From: Lachnospiraceae bacterium NSJ-143
Lineage (GTDB): Bacteria; Bacillota; Clostridia; Lachnospirales; Anaerotignaceae
Direction: 5' to 3'
Assembly (NCBI GenBank): GCA_022867625.1
Contig: JALIFM010000002.1
Location: forward strand, 248,001-312,000
DNA length: 64,000 nt
Shown here in pieces: positions 52,341 to 61,506 of this stretch. Every line of letters begins with the position of its first letter. Position 1 is the first letter of the stretch. Position numbers and translations under genes: made by a program. The notes beneath the pieces are model-generated. The model was not told the DNA's origin and did no database searches. It saw nothing but the letters and a program-made list of their open reading frames with translations.

Positions 52341-54713
52341 ATGAGTGTAAGTGACAGAGTTGAAATGATAAGACAGAACTATATAAATTCAAAACCGGCA
52401 ATCTCTTACGAAAGAGCCAGAATATGGACTGAATCCCACAAAAGAACAGAAGGGGAGCCAGTGGCTATAAGGCGGGCAAAAGCCTTCTATGATACCTGCA
52501 ATGAGCTTGATGTAAAAATATTTGAAGGCGAGCTTGTTGTGGGGGCTATAGGCGAGTTTAGGAAATGCGGTATTCTTACACCTGAGTTTTCGTGGACATG
52601 GGTTGACAGAGAAATGGATACTTTTGACACACGCCCACAGGACCCTTATATTATGACTGAAAAGCAGAGGGAATTTGTAAGAAAAGAAATTTTTCCATAC
52701 TGGAAAGGCAAGTCTCTTGAGGAGCATTTTTTAAAGCAGCTTCCTGAGGAATCAAGGGATATAGTAATTGACACAGGCATAGTTGACAATGACTCTAAAT
52801 GGCGTCAGGCTGTAGGGGAAACAACACCGGATTATCAGGATGTTCTCTTTGTAAAAGGTTTTGGGGGCATTATAAAAGAGGCTGAGGATTATATATCAGA
52901 ACTTGATGGGGCTTCCATTGAGGATATAAATAAAAGGGACTTTTATAATTCAGTTATTATCACCTCAAAGGGAATTATACGCTTTGCCAACAGATATTCT
53001 GAAAAGGCAAAAGCTATGGCAGATTTGGAAAAAGACGAAAAAAGGAAAGCAGAACTGCTGAAAATTTCTGAAATATGTGCCAAAGTACCAGAAAACCCAC
53101 CTGAGACATTCTATGAAGCGATACAGTTTATGTGGTTTACACAGCTTGGCGGAATTATGTCGGAAAACCCTCTCGCTTTAAATCCGGGAAGGTTTGACCA
53201 GTATATGTATCCATATTATAAGTCTGACATAGATAATGGAATTATAACAAAAGACGGCGCTCAGGAGCTTATTGACTGTCTTTGGCTTAAATTTTCTGAA
53301 TGGGTATGGACAATATCGTCAAATACTGCGGACTTTTTCGCAGGCTACAATCAGTTTCAAAACCTTACAGTTGGCGGGCGCACAAGAGAAGGCTTCGATG
53401 CTACAAATGATATATCATATATGGCACTTAAAGCGACAGATGAAGTAAAGTCGCACCAGCCAGGGCTCAGCGTTAAAATTCATTCTGACTGTCCAGAGGA
53501 GTTTATGGATGCGGTAACAGAGCTTGTGAGCAAAGGAACGGGATTTCCGGCAATACATAATGACCAAGCTGGTTACCAGATGCTGTTAAACGCTGGCTAC
53601 GAGCCGGAGGACGCCAGAGACTGGTCAAACTGCGGCTGTGTTGTTCCGCATTTCAGAAAAACAGGGGAATGGACCGCGGCTGTCAATCTCAATTTTGGTT
53701 CGGCTATAGAGTACGCTTTAAACGAGGGCAAAAGCCTGCTTACAGGAAAAAAGCTTGGCCTTGACCAGAAAAGTCCTGCCGAGTTTAAATCTTACGGGGC
53801 GGTAAAGGAAGCGTTCCTGTCACAGCTTGCCAATCTTGTTAAACATTCGGTTGTTGCTACCCTTACGGCTCAGAGGCTTCATATGGAAATGGTTCCAAGG
53901 CCGTTCCTTTCATCGTGCAATGAGTACTGTATGAAAAACGGTAAGGACCTGAGTATGGGCGGTGCCAAATACAATGTGGGGCCTGTTATAACAGGCATTG
54001 GCCTTGCCGTATCTGCCAACTCTCTTGCAGCTATTAAAAAATTGGTTTTTGAGGAAAAGGTTACAGATATGCGAACACTCCGTAAAGCTTTAATTAATAA
54101 CTGGGAAGGCTACGAGGAGCTGAGGGAGAAAGCGAAAAATGCCCCTAAATACGGTAACAATGACGATTATGTAGATTCAATAGCAACAGAAATTGCAAAC
54201 TTCTATTATAAAGAGGTACACAAGTATAAAGATATTTTCGGTTCACACTTCAATCCGGCATTTATGGGGATATCAAACTATCTTCCGGCCGGAAAAGTAT
54301 GCGGCGCAACACCATGCGGAAGAAAAGCGAAGGAACCGCTTTCAGAAGGAGTTTCGCCTTTTGTAGGCACTGATATGTCAACACCGCTTGCCGCTATGCG
54401 CTCGGCAGCAAAGGTTAATCAGGACGTATATTCTGGAGGAACACTCCTTAACCTGAGGCTTAATGAGGATTTGGTAAACACAAAAAGGGGAAGGTCGAAT
54501 CTTGGCTCAATGATACGTTCGTTCTTTTCTCTTGGGGCTTTTCATGTGCAGTTTAACACAGTGTCTAATGAGGTTCTGCTGGACGCACAGAAGCATCCGG
54601 AAAACTACAAAGACCTTCTTGTCAGGGTTGCCGGCTACAGTACGCAGTTTGTGAACCTTTCAAAGTCAATGCAGGACGCTATTATCGCCAGAAACGCACA
54701 TAAAAGCTATTAA
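52341..54713 (+). CDS. Glycyl radical enzyme with atypical C-V-V active-site motif
   Basis: 790 residues. Glycyl radical enzymes use a stable Gly radical to make a Cys thiyl radical that attacks the substrate. The radical glycine is G765 in VRVAGYSTQ and the thiyl cysteine C433 in CGCVVPHF. Characterised dehydratases, choline lyase and isethionate lyase have Glu two residues after the Cys (C-x-E); here it is Val, so those reactions are unlikely and a different chemistry is expected. A second Cys sits at 431. The PFL-like N-terminal domain (about 10-600) is complete. ATG 52341 follows GGGAGGG. The M20 hydrolase and transporters of the operon suggest an amide-derived substrate. Confidence 0.88.
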   Translation: MSVSDRVEMIRQNYINSKPAISYERARIWTESHKRTEGEPVAIRRAKAFYDTCNELDVKIFEGELVVGAIGEFRKCGILTPEFSWTWVDREMDTFDTRPQDPYIMTEKQREFVRKEIFPYWKGKSLEEHFLKQLPEESRDIVIDTGIVDNDSKWRQAVGETTPDYQDVLFVKGFGGIIKEAEDYISELDGASIEDINKRDFYNSVIITSKGIIRFANRYSEKAKAMADLEKDEKRKAELLKISEICAKVPENPPETFYEAIQFMWFTQLGGIMSENPLALNPGRFDQYMYPYYKSDIDNGIITKDGAQELIDCLWLKFSEWVWTISSNTADFFAGYNQFQNLTVGGRTREGFDATNDISYMALKATDEVKSHQPGLSVKIHSDCPEEFMDAVTELVSKGTGFPAIHNDQAGYQMLLNAGYEPEDARDWSNCGCVVPHFRKTGEWTAAVNLNFGSAIEYALNEGKSLLTGKKLGLDQKSPAEFKSYGAVKEAFLSQLANLVKHSVVATLTAQRLHMEMVPRPFLSSCNEYCMKNGKDLSMGGAKYNVGPVITGIGLAVSANSLAAIKKLVFEEKVTDMRTLRKALINNWEGYEELREKAKNAPKYGNNDDYVDSIATEIANFYYKEVHKYKDIFGSHFNPAFMGISNYLPAGKVCGATPCGRKAKEPLSEGVSPFVGTDMSTPLAAMRSAAKVNQDVYSGGTLLNLRLNEDLVNTKRGRSNLGSMIRSFFSLGAFHVQFNTVSNEVLLDAQKHPENYKDLLVRVAGYSTQFVNLSKSMQDAIIARNAHKSY

Positions 54714-54725
54714 ATATGTATTAAC

Positions 54726-54765
54726 CCGGCCGTGCGTAATAGCCCGTGAGGTTACGCACAGCCGG
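54726..54765 (+). promoter_or_regulatory. Intercistronic hairpin between radical enzyme and activase
   Basis: CCGGCCGTGCGTAA and TTACGCACAGCCGG pair over 14 positions with one mismatch around a 12-base loop, far more GC-rich than its surroundings. There is no T-run. It probably sets a lower level of the activase than of the enzyme, which is needed in excess. Confidence 0.65.
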
Positions 54766-54788
54766 CCCATGGAACTGGAGGTGAGCAA

Positions 54789-55691
54789 ATGGAACTGAAG
54801 GGAAAAGTTATGCAGATACAGAACTTTTCCGTTAATGATGGAGATGGTATAAGAAGTACAGTTTTTCTTGCCGGCTGTCCGCTTAAATGTATGTGGTGCG
54901 CCAATCCGGAAGGCATGACACCGGAAAACAAAATAGCATGGCAGCAGAAAACATGTATTGGCTGTGGAAAATGCGCTGAGGTTTGTCCGCAGAATATTGG
55001 CATTAACCTTAATCTGCCTGAAAGCAGGGAGAAATGTACTGGCTGCGGAAAATGCACTGAGGTTTGTCCCAACGGCTCAAGAAAAAATATGGTGACTGTT
55101 ATGACATCAGACGAAATCATATCTGAACTGAAGCCGTATTTCGGTTTTTTCAGGCAGTCCAAAGGCGGGGTTACGTTTTCAGGAGGAGACCCGCTTTTGC
55201 AGAAAGACTTTTTATTTGAGACAGCTTCAAAGCTTTATGACAGCGGAATTAACATTGCGCTGGAAACGGAATTATACTTAGAGTTTGAATCTGTAAGGCA
55301 TATACTGGAGCTTTTTGACACTGTTTTTGTAGATATTAAGCTGATGGACTGTGAAAGACATTTATATTATACGGGCGTTGGAAATGAACGGATACTGGAA
55401 AATATCAAAAAGCTTGGCTGGCTTGATAAAGATGTTATAATCAGAATACCGGTCATAGAAGGTGTTAATGCGGATAATAAAAACATTGTAAATACAGCTG
55501 AGTTTGTAAATAAATACATGCCCAAGGCAAAGATAGAGCTGCTTGAGTATCACAGGTATGGGGAATCGAAATACGAGGCTCTTGGCATTAAATGTCCTCC
55601 CAAAAGTTTTTGTACGCCTAAAAGGGATAGGATTTTTGAGCTGAAAAGATTGATAGAAAAAACAGGAGTCGAAACAATAGAATACAAATGA
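54789..55691 (+). CDS. Glycyl radical enzyme activase (radical SAM)
   Basis: 300 residues. The radical cluster motif is CPLKCMWC (C30, C34, C37), preceded by the usual NDGDGIRSTVFLAG. An inserted two-cluster ferredoxin domain (C56-C66 and C83-C93, each CxGCGKCxEVCP) marks the group that activates dehydratase- and lyase-type radical enzymes rather than pyruvate formate-lyase. SGGDPLLQ is the SAM-binding loop. It abstracts a hydrogen from G765 of the upstream enzyme. ATG 54789 follows CTGGAGGTGAG, 75 bp after the enzyme gene. Confidence 0.93.
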   Translation: MELKGKVMQIQNFSVNDGDGIRSTVFLAGCPLKCMWCANPEGMTPENKIAWQQKTCIGCGKCAEVCPQNIGINLNLPESREKCTGCGKCTEVCPNGSRKNMVTVMTSDEIISELKPYFGFFRQSKGGVTFSGGDPLLQKDFLFETASKLYDSGINIALETELYLEFESVRHILELFDTVFVDIKLMDCERHLYYTGVGNERILENIKKLGWLDKDVIIRIPVIEGVNADNKNIVNTAEFVNKYMPKAKIELLEYHRYGESKYEALGIKCPPKSFCTPKRDRIFELKRLIEKTGVETIEYK

Positions 55692-55751
55692 TGAGGGTTA
55701 TGCAAGTTTCTGAAACTGTCGTGGTTATATGATAATTTGAGGAGTGGTTTT

Positions 55752-56453
55752 ATGAATCCTGAGATATTGAAAATCGCAAACGACCCTATGCTTTGGGTAA
55801 TGTGTTCTGTAATAGTCATTGTAGCTGTGGTGCAGTCAGTGCTGTACACAAGAATTTCACAGAAAGCCGCTAAAATAATTAAAATGGATTCAGCTGTATG
55901 CAGTAAAGCCTTCAAAACAGGACTTATTACGGCAATCGGACCAAGTATCGGTATCTTTATAGTTATGGTAGGTATGATGTCGGTAATAGGCGGGCCAATG
56001 AGCTGGCAGAGGCTTTCTGTAATCGGTTCTGCGCCTCTTGAACTGAGCAACGCACAGGTCGGAGCTACTGTGGCGGGGCAGACATTCGGCGGTGCCGACT
56101 ACAATATCAAAGGCCTTGTGCTTTCATTTCTGACACTTGCCCTTGGCACACAGGGCTGGATATGGTTTGTTATACTCTTTGGCCATAAGCTGGAGAAGGT
56201 AAGAAACAAGATAGGCGGAAACGACACAAAATGGCTTATACTTTTAAGCACGGCAGCTATGGTAGGTGTATTCGGTAAACTGTGTATGGATAAAGTGGCA
56301 GCGGGAGCAGGTCCTGCGGTAGCCGGAGTTTCGGCGGTCATATTTATGGTTATACTCAATAAATTTATAATTCCAAAGTTTCCAATACTAAAGGAATATG
56401 CTGTTGGTATTGTAATGCTTGTAGCTATGGTAGTGGCCAGTATAATTGTTTGA
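55752..56453 (+). CDS. DUF5058-like membrane protein, putative transporter subunit
   Basis: 233 residues with about six membrane helices. The SCKAFKTGLITAIGPSIGIFIVMVGMMSVIGGPMSW region and the C-terminal FPILKEYAVGIVMLVAMV resemble DUF5058 proteins, which are uncharacterised. ATG 55752 has GAGGAG before it; the in-frame TTG at 55737 overlaps that site. The next gene, also a multi-helix membrane protein, starts 29 bp later. The two are always-together-looking halves of one carrier (inference), placed between the radical enzyme genes and the M20 hydrolase gene. Confidence 0.65.
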   Translation: MNPEILKIANDPMLWVMCSVIVIVAVVQSVLYTRISQKAAKIIKMDSAVCSKAFKTGLITAIGPSIGIFIVMVGMMSVIGGPMSWQRLSVIGSAPLELSNAQVGATVAGQTFGGADYNIKGLVLSFLTLALGTQGWIWFVILFGHKLEKVRNKIGGNDTKWLILLSTAAMVGVFGKLCMDKVAAGAGPAVAGVSAVIFMVILNKFIIPKFPILKEYAVGIVMLVAMVVASIIV

Positions 56454-56482
56454 CAGCGCAGAGGCGGAATGGAGGAGTACGG

Positions 56483-57205
56483 ATGAATACAAATTTAATT
56501 TCTGACACTGAATACCTGAGTATATGGGACAGACCTATTATAAAGATAGGTGTTATCACAATGATTCTTGCTTCACTTACGGCGTTTTTGCCTGTAGTTT
56601 ATTTATGCCTTAAAACCGGAGTTACGCCCACAGCAGGTGAACTGTTTAAATGCTGGGGAATGTCAGCTTCAACATGGGGCGCTCTTTATGTTGTTGAACC
56701 CCTTACATATTATACTGTTGTTGGCCTTTCCGGAACATATGTGGCATTCCTTACAGGAAACCTTGGAAACCTCAGAATCCCCTGTGCTGCATCTGCCCTT
56801 GAGGTTACTGGAGTGCAGCCGGGAACAAGGGAAGGCGAGATTGTCTCTACACTGGGAATAACAGGCTCTGCCATAACCAGTATTTTCTTTACAACACTTG
56901 CCGCTGTACTCGGTGTACAGATAATGGCTGTTCTTCCTGAAAGCGTTATCAATGCCTTTAATAACTATACTGTTCCGGCCATATTCGGCGCTGTATTGGG
57001 GCAATATGTACTTAAAGAACCCAAGCTTTGTGTTTTCAGTATAGTTTTGGCTTTAGTGTTTATTTATGTTATTAAAGTACCTTCTTATATAGCTATGTTT
57101 TGCAGCGTAATATTTACAATACTGTTTGCCAGATTTATGTATACCTCCGGAAAAAGTAAAAATAGCCCAGAGAAAACAGATTTGCCTGCTGACGGAAATC
57201 AATAA
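56483..57205 (+). CDS. Six-helix membrane protein, partner of the DUF5058-like protein
   Basis: 240 residues with about six membrane helices. The loop SGTYVAFLTGNLGNLRIPCAASALEVTGVQPGTREGEIVSTLGI between helices is rich in Gly, Asn and Pro and is probably functional. The short tail is hydrophilic. I do not know a named family for it. ATG 56483 follows GGAGG (56471-56475); the earlier in-frame start lacks a site. It forms a tight unit with the DUF5058-like gene upstream and the M20 gene 43 bp downstream, so transport of the operon's substrate is the natural guess. Confidence 0.6.
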   Translation: MNTNLISDTEYLSIWDRPIIKIGVITMILASLTAFLPVVYLCLKTGVTPTAGELFKCWGMSASTWGALYVVEPLTYYTVVGLSGTYVAFLTGNLGNLRIPCAASALEVTGVQPGTREGEIVSTLGITGSAITSIFFTTLAAVLGVQIMAVLPESVINAFNNYTVPAIFGAVLGQYVLKEPKLCVFSIVLALVFIYVIKVPSYIAMFCSVIFTILFARFMYTSGKSKNSPEKTDLPADGNQ

Positions 57206-57248
57206 TTAAGTGAATATGCAGTTATTAAAATAAGAAAGAAGGATGTTT

Positions 57249-58454
57249 ATGGAATCATTGAGAAAACAGTGCGAGGAAGTACAGGATTATGTTGTTAAAA
57301 CCAGAAGAAAACTCCACCAGATACCTGAGCTTGGAATTAATATCCCTAAAACTACAGAGTTTATCTGTAATGAGCTGGATAAAATGGGAATACCGTATAA
57401 GGTTAACACTGCCGAGCTTAACGGTATTAAGGATACTGGTATAGTAGGGTTTATTGAGGGTAAAAATACTGATAAGGTTATAGCGCTGAGGGCAGATATG
57501 GATGCTTTGCCTGTAAAAGAATTAACTGATTTGCCGTATAAATCGCTTACTGACGGAAAGATGCATGCCTGCGGACACGACAACCATATGGCAATGCTGC
57601 TTGGAGCGGCAAAGGTTTTAAATGACAACAGGGAAAAGCTCAATGGTTCTGTTAAGTTGTTTTTCCAGACCGGAGAAGAAATTATTACGGGAGCCAAAAT
57701 GCTTATTGAGGGCGGCTGCATGGAAAATCCAAAGGTAACCGCATGTTTTGGTATGCATGTATGGCCGCTTGACCCTGCGGTATATAAACCGGGCGAAGCG
57801 GTATTTGTTTCAGGGCCAATGATGGCTTCAGGAAATAGGTTTATAATAAGAATAAAAGGTGTGGGGTGCCATGGTTCGCTGCCGCACCTTGGGAAGGACC
57901 CTATTGTTGCCGGTGCGCACATAATTACTATGCTTCAGGATATAGCAAGCCGTGAGTTTTCGGGAGAGGAGCCGAGAGTGCTTTCAGTGTGCCAGTTTCA
58001 TGCCGGCTCGTTCTGGAATGTAATACCTGACGATGTATGGATGGAAGGCACTATACGTACTATGAACCCGGATACAAGGTCACATTATATAAGACGTGTT
58101 GAGGAGATAGTAAAGAATGCGAGTGCCGCGCTGCGCTGCGAGGGAACGGTAGAATGGCCGGATGGTACGCCGGTTGTTATCAATAACCCGGATATAACAG
58201 CAATAGTTGAAAACGCTGCAAGAAAAGTGCTTGGCGATGAGTTTGTAAGCACTGATTTTAAGCCTTCAATGGGGAATGAGGATTTTGCTTATTATCAGGA
58301 AATTGTTCCGGGAGCTTTTATTTTTCTCAATACCTCCAATGCTGAGAAGGATACGTTTATACCTCTGCACAGTCCAATATTTAAGGTTGATGAGGATATA
58401 TTATGGCATGGAACAGCGCTTCATGTACAGACTGCTGCCGACTATCTTTCCTGA
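57249..58454 (+). CDS. M20D-family amidohydrolase
   Basis: 401 residues, normal for the M20D (hippuricase/N-acyl-amino-acid hydrolase, IAA-amino-acid hydrolase) group. Metal-binding motifs in order: ALRADMDALPVKE, HACGHDNHMAMLLGAA, FFQTGEEIITGAKMLIEGG, FGMHVWP and SMGNEDFAYY. The lid domain (about 190-305) is complete. It releases an amino acid from an N-acylated precursor in the cytoplasm. ATG 57249 is 6 bases after AGAAGG; ATG 57243, two codons earlier, is also possible. Last gene of the radical enzyme operon; its product or acyl part may be the radical enzyme's substrate. Confidence 0.88.
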   Translation: MESLRKQCEEVQDYVVKTRRKLHQIPELGINIPKTTEFICNELDKMGIPYKVNTAELNGIKDTGIVGFIEGKNTDKVIALRADMDALPVKELTDLPYKSLTDGKMHACGHDNHMAMLLGAAKVLNDNREKLNGSVKLFFQTGEEIITGAKMLIEGGCMENPKVTACFGMHVWPLDPAVYKPGEAVFVSGPMMASGNRFIIRIKGVGCHGSLPHLGKDPIVAGAHIITMLQDIASREFSGEEPRVLSVCQFHAGSFWNVIPDDVWMEGTIRTMNPDTRSHYIRRVEEIVKNASAALRCEGTVEWPDGTPVVINNPDITAIVENAARKVLGDEFVSTDFKPSMGNEDFAYYQEIVPGAFIFLNTSNAEKDTFIPLHSPIFKVDEDILWHGTALHVQTAADYLS

Positions 58455-58478
58455 CAAATTTATTTATAAACCGCATAC

Positions 58479-58507
58479 AAAAAGCCGCCTATATCAAGGC
58501 GGCTTTT
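58479..58507. terminator. Bidirectional terminator
   Basis: AAAAAGCCGCCT and AGGCGGCTTTT pair around a short loop, with T-runs on both strands. It ends the radical enzyme operon and the convergent DJ-1/PfpI gene. Confidence 0.85.
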
Positions 58508-58520
58508 ATATTGTCTACTG

Positions 58521-59099
58521 TTAAATTTCGATTTTAGCGCCAAGGAGTTTTGCAAACTCACGGCAGATTGCTGTATCACCTGGCCAAGCAGGAGCTGTAA
58601 CAAGGTTTTTGTCAACAACAGCCTCGTCTACAGGTACCTCAACATATTCGCCTCCTGCAAGGGTAATGTCAGGGCCTACTGACGGGTAAGCTGTAGCTTT
58701 GTAGCCTTTAAGTACTCCGGCGGCTGTAAGTATCTGTGGGCCATGGCATATAGCCGCTACAGGCTTATTGTCGGCAAAAAATTCCTTTACGATTTCTATA
58801 ACCCTTGGGTTAAGCCTTATGTATTCAGGAGCGCGTCCTCCAGTGATAAAAAGTCCAACATAATCCCCTGTTTTTACAGAATCAAAATCAGCTGTAAGAG
58901 CAAAGTTATGGCCTGTAAGCTCGGTATAGGTCTGCTTTCCCAAAAAGTCATGTACGGCAGTAGCTACAGTTTCGCCGGCTTTTTTGTCAGGGCATACGGC
59001 ATCTACCTGATAACCTAACATTGATAAAGCCTGAAATGGTACCATTGTTTCATAGTCTTCTGTGTAGTCACCGCAAAGCAATAAAATTTTCTTAACCAT
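58521..59099 (-). CDS. DJ-1/PfpI-family protein
   Basis: 192 residues. The nucleophile elbow is AAICHGPQ with C118 and H119; E/D partners lie in [13 protein letters not shown]. The family contains deglycases, glyoxalases and some proteases that protect against stress or reactive carbonyls. It is a cytosolic single gene with AGGAGGAG before the start, between two terminators or promoter-like AT-rich stretches. The activity cannot be chosen from sequence alone. Confidence 0.88.
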   Translation of the reverse strand: MVKKILLLCGDYTEDYETMVPFQALSMLGYQVDAVCPDKKAGETVATAVHDFLGKQTYTELTGHNFALTADFDSVKTGDYVGLFITGGRAPEYIRLNPRVIEIVKEFFADNKPVAAICHGPQILTAAGVLKGYKATAYPSVGPDITLAGGEYVEVPVDEAVVDKNLVTAPAWPGDTAICREFAKLLGAKIEI

Positions 59100-59235
59100 A
59101 ATAAACTCCTCCTATGAATTTAGTCAGCTGACAAGTGATTATCATAAACGAAAAAACACATTGAGCTTCACTCATATGCTGTGACAATATTTTACCACAA
59201 TTCATATGGGGTAATCAATGTGTTTGCCAAATTAA

Positions 59236-59820
59236 TCAAAACATATTGTCTATAATCTTTTCAGAGATTCGTTTTTCCAGGTTTGAAAATACAGAAAACC
59301 CAAGTACATAAAGTATGGCAGCAAAATCCGGTTTGTTTTGTATTTTATCGCTAATCTGGACTCTGCTGAAGAAATTCTCGTCAAAGGACTGCTTTTTGCT
59401 TATAAGGCTGTAGGCTTCCTTCTGCATGTTAACAAAGCTGGCGTAAAGCTCTTCAAGCATTATGCTTTCAGGGTTTTCATTCAGCGCGCTTGTGACAGGC
59501 TGTATGATGCGGCTGATGTCGTTTATTGAGAGCATGTTTTTTAAATGATAAATTATAATAAGAAGCATTACATGATTTTTTGTATATTTCTTTTTGACAG
59601 GCGGCGGAAAAAGTTTTGCTTTGGCGTAATTGTTTATCATTGTTTTTGTAAGTATTTTATCTTTCTCATTACGCTTGTATCCGCAGAGCTTTGTTTCCAT
59701 AAATGTTGTAACCTGGTCCATATACAAATCAATATTTGGAATGTCGCTTACTTCTATAATGTAGCATGAATTCTTTTTGCTGAATTCTCCAAAATCAATT
59801 TTTAAATCTTCCATTTCCAC
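59236..59820 (-). CDS. DUF1836-domain protein
   Basis: 194 residues. The pattern KILTKTMINNYAKAKLFPPPVKKKYTKNHVMLLIIIYHLKNMLSINDI is the signature of DUF1836, a Firmicutes family with a MerR-like helix-turn-helix (about 55-110) and a helical tail. A role as a DNA-binding regulator is likely but unproven. A single gene; the small ORF at 60140-59964 lies 143 bp upstream on the same strand. Confidence 0.8.
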   Translation of the reverse strand: MEMEDLKIDFGEFSKKNSCYIIEVSDIPNIDLYMDQVTTFMETKLCGYKRNEKDKILTKTMINNYAKAKLFPPPVKKKYTKNHVMLLIIIYHLKNMLSINDISRIIQPVTSALNENPESIMLEELYASFVNMQKEAYSLISKKQSFDENFFSRVQISDKIQNKPDFAAILYVLGFSVFSNLEKRISEKIIDNMF

Positions 59821-59963
59821 TTATATCAACTCCAATAGCTATACACAAATAAACTTAAATTTCTATTTATACATTATATAGTATTTATAACTATGTTTCA
59901 AGTATATTTATGTAATAGGATATGATATATAATCAAAGACTTTGGAGTGCAGAGAAACTGAAA

Positions 59964-60140
59964 TTAGCAGTCATCATTAAATTCATTCAGGTTTATTATA
60001 TTGTTTTTGCTCTCGTTTTCCTGCATTTTTATAATCTGCCTCATTAGTTTTAGAATGTAGTCCCTGTTTTCATTTTCAAGCTGATTAAATAAAAACAGTA
60101 CATAACAGCTGTCATTGCAATGGTTTTTGTTATTTTTCAT
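59964..60140 (-). CDS. Small ORF, 58 residues, unknown
   Basis: The minus-strand ATG at 60140 follows TAGGAGTGA and opens 58 codons: MKNNKNHCNDSCYVLFLFNQ, then LENENRDYILKLMRQIIKMQE, then an acidic Asn-rich tail ending in DDC. The middle is a clear amphipathic helix that resembles the dimerisation tails of XRE-type regulators. No family is recognised. A good ribosome site, a helical composition and an otherwise empty 515-bp gap make it likely to be real. Confidence 0.5.
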   Translation of the reverse strand: MKNNKNHCNDSCYVLFLFNQLENENRDYILKLMRQIIKMQENESKNNIINLNEFNDDC

Positions 60141-60335
60141 AAAATCACTCCTAAAAAACTTGTTTTTTATTAATTGTATAATTTTAATACGTATTTGTCA
60201 AATGATGGAGAAAAATATTTTTTCGGGTTAGTAACGCTGGAATTTTGAAAAAAGTAACACAAACTAAACATGTATTTTTGTCGTTTTATGGTGTATAATC
60301 AATAATAAATAAATTATTCTTGGGGAGGTATTATT

Positions 60336-60701
60336 ATGGCAATGGATACAACTTTAATGTGGACGTTCAATTCAGAATGTTCTGTTCCGGGGGATGTAAG
60401 CGGCATTCTGGTTGATGGTGAAACAGCTGTGGCGGCTTATAAGACTATCAGGGATATAGCGATTTTTACTGATAGAAGGCTTATTGTGCGTGATTCACAG
60501 GGCATAACTGGCAAAAAGGTAGAGATATACTCTTTGCCTTATTCATCAATTAATATGTGGTCAACTGAAAATGCCGGTGGATTTGACGCTAACTCTGAGG
60601 TTGAGCTTTGGACTCGTGCTGGTCATATTAAGGTGAATTTAAACAAAAAATGCGATATAAGAAAGTTTGATAAGCTTATTGCTGATGCTGTATTGAGGTA
60701 A
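60336..60701 (+). CDS. Bacterial PH-domain protein
   Basis: 121 residues. FTDRRLIVRDSQGITGKKVEIYSLPYSSINMWSTENAG is the core of the bacterial pleckstrin-homology (bPH_1) fold, and the protein is a single domain of normal length. Function is not known for these soluble proteins; some rise under envelope or general stress. ATG 60336 follows TTGGGGAGG. The upstream TGTATAAT at about 60292-60299 could be the -10 of its promoter. A terminator follows directly. Confidence 0.85.
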   Translation: MAMDTTLMWTFNSECSVPGDVSGILVDGETAVAAYKTIRDIAIFTDRRLIVRDSQGITGKKVEIYSLPYSSINMWSTENAGGFDANSEVELWTRAGHIKVNLNKKCDIRKFDKLIADAVLR

Positions 60702-60705
60702 TAAT

Positions 60706-60737
60706 AAAAAGGCGCTTACTATGTAAGCGCCTTTTTT
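60706..60737. terminator. Terminator between PH-domain and lipoprotein genes
   Basis: AAAAAGGCGCTTAC and GTAAGCGCCTTTTTT pair exactly around TAT; it works both ways for the two convergent genes. Confidence 0.88.
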
Positions 60738-60758
60738 GATTTATTAAATCTATACAGT

Positions 60759-61307
60759 TTATGAAAGCATGCCTCCGAGTATTGCGTTTGTAAGGCTATT
60801 GTCAGAAATTATTATCCAGCCGTTTTCGGTTTTCTCAAGCTTTATATCAACATCGTTTTCAACAATATTATCTTTGTTCTTATCAAAGCAGGAAGATAGA
60901 ATCTCCATAAATTTACTGTCCATTTCATCTTCAGAAAGTCCGGAAAACGCCAGTGTCATTGCTTCACCAACAAAATCTGTCATTACGTCCGAAAAACTGA
61001 TGTTTTTTATCGTAGCCTTTACAGTTGCGGTATCTCCGTCTTTTTCTGAAGAGGAAATCGTATAATCAAGATTTTCAATCAGCTTGGCCACAATTTCTTT
61101 TGTCTGTTCGTCATTTTCATTATTTGAAAATTCCGCTGCCTCATCGTCTATGTATTTCGAGGCTGTCTCAAAATCGGATTGCTTAAGAGCTTCAAAGTAG
61201 CTTTTGACAACTGATTCGGGCGAGGCCGATTTTGCTGACCCGCACCCGGCAGAACTGAGTATCATTAATACCGAAATTAGAAATAAAATAACCCTTCTTG
61301 TCTTCAT
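60759..61307 (-). CDS. Lipoprotein with DUF4878-like domain
   Basis: 182 residues. Lipobox LSSAGC puts the acylated cysteine at 22. The exported part begins SPESVVKSYFEALKQSDFETASKYID, the NTF2-like pattern of DUF4878/DUF5105 lipoproteins, and ends NGWIIISDNSL. These are membrane-tethered, possibly ligand-binding, and uncharacterised. The start follows a GGGGGAAT site. A single gene. Confidence 0.8.
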   Translation of the reverse strand: MKTRRVILFLISVLMILSSAGCGSAKSASPESVVKSYFEALKQSDFETASKYIDDEAAEFSNNENDEQTKEIVAKLIENLDYTISSSEKDGDTATVKATIKNISFSDVMTDFVGEAMTLAFSGLSEDEMDSKFMEILSSCFDKNKDNIVENDVDIKLEKTENGWIIISDNSLTNAILGGMLS

Positions 61308-61506
61308 AATTTAATTCCCCCTAAAAATGTTTTTAATACCAGCATTGCTGGTTGCCCCGTATTGCTCCGGCAGATATTGTCGAAGCATGGTTTTAATTAT
61401 ATTACTTAATGCATGAGTATTCAAATTAAAATATAATAAGTGGCATAAATTTGGCGGCTGTACCATTATAATTTATTAATAAAAGCGCGTAAAACAGGGG
61501 ATTGTT

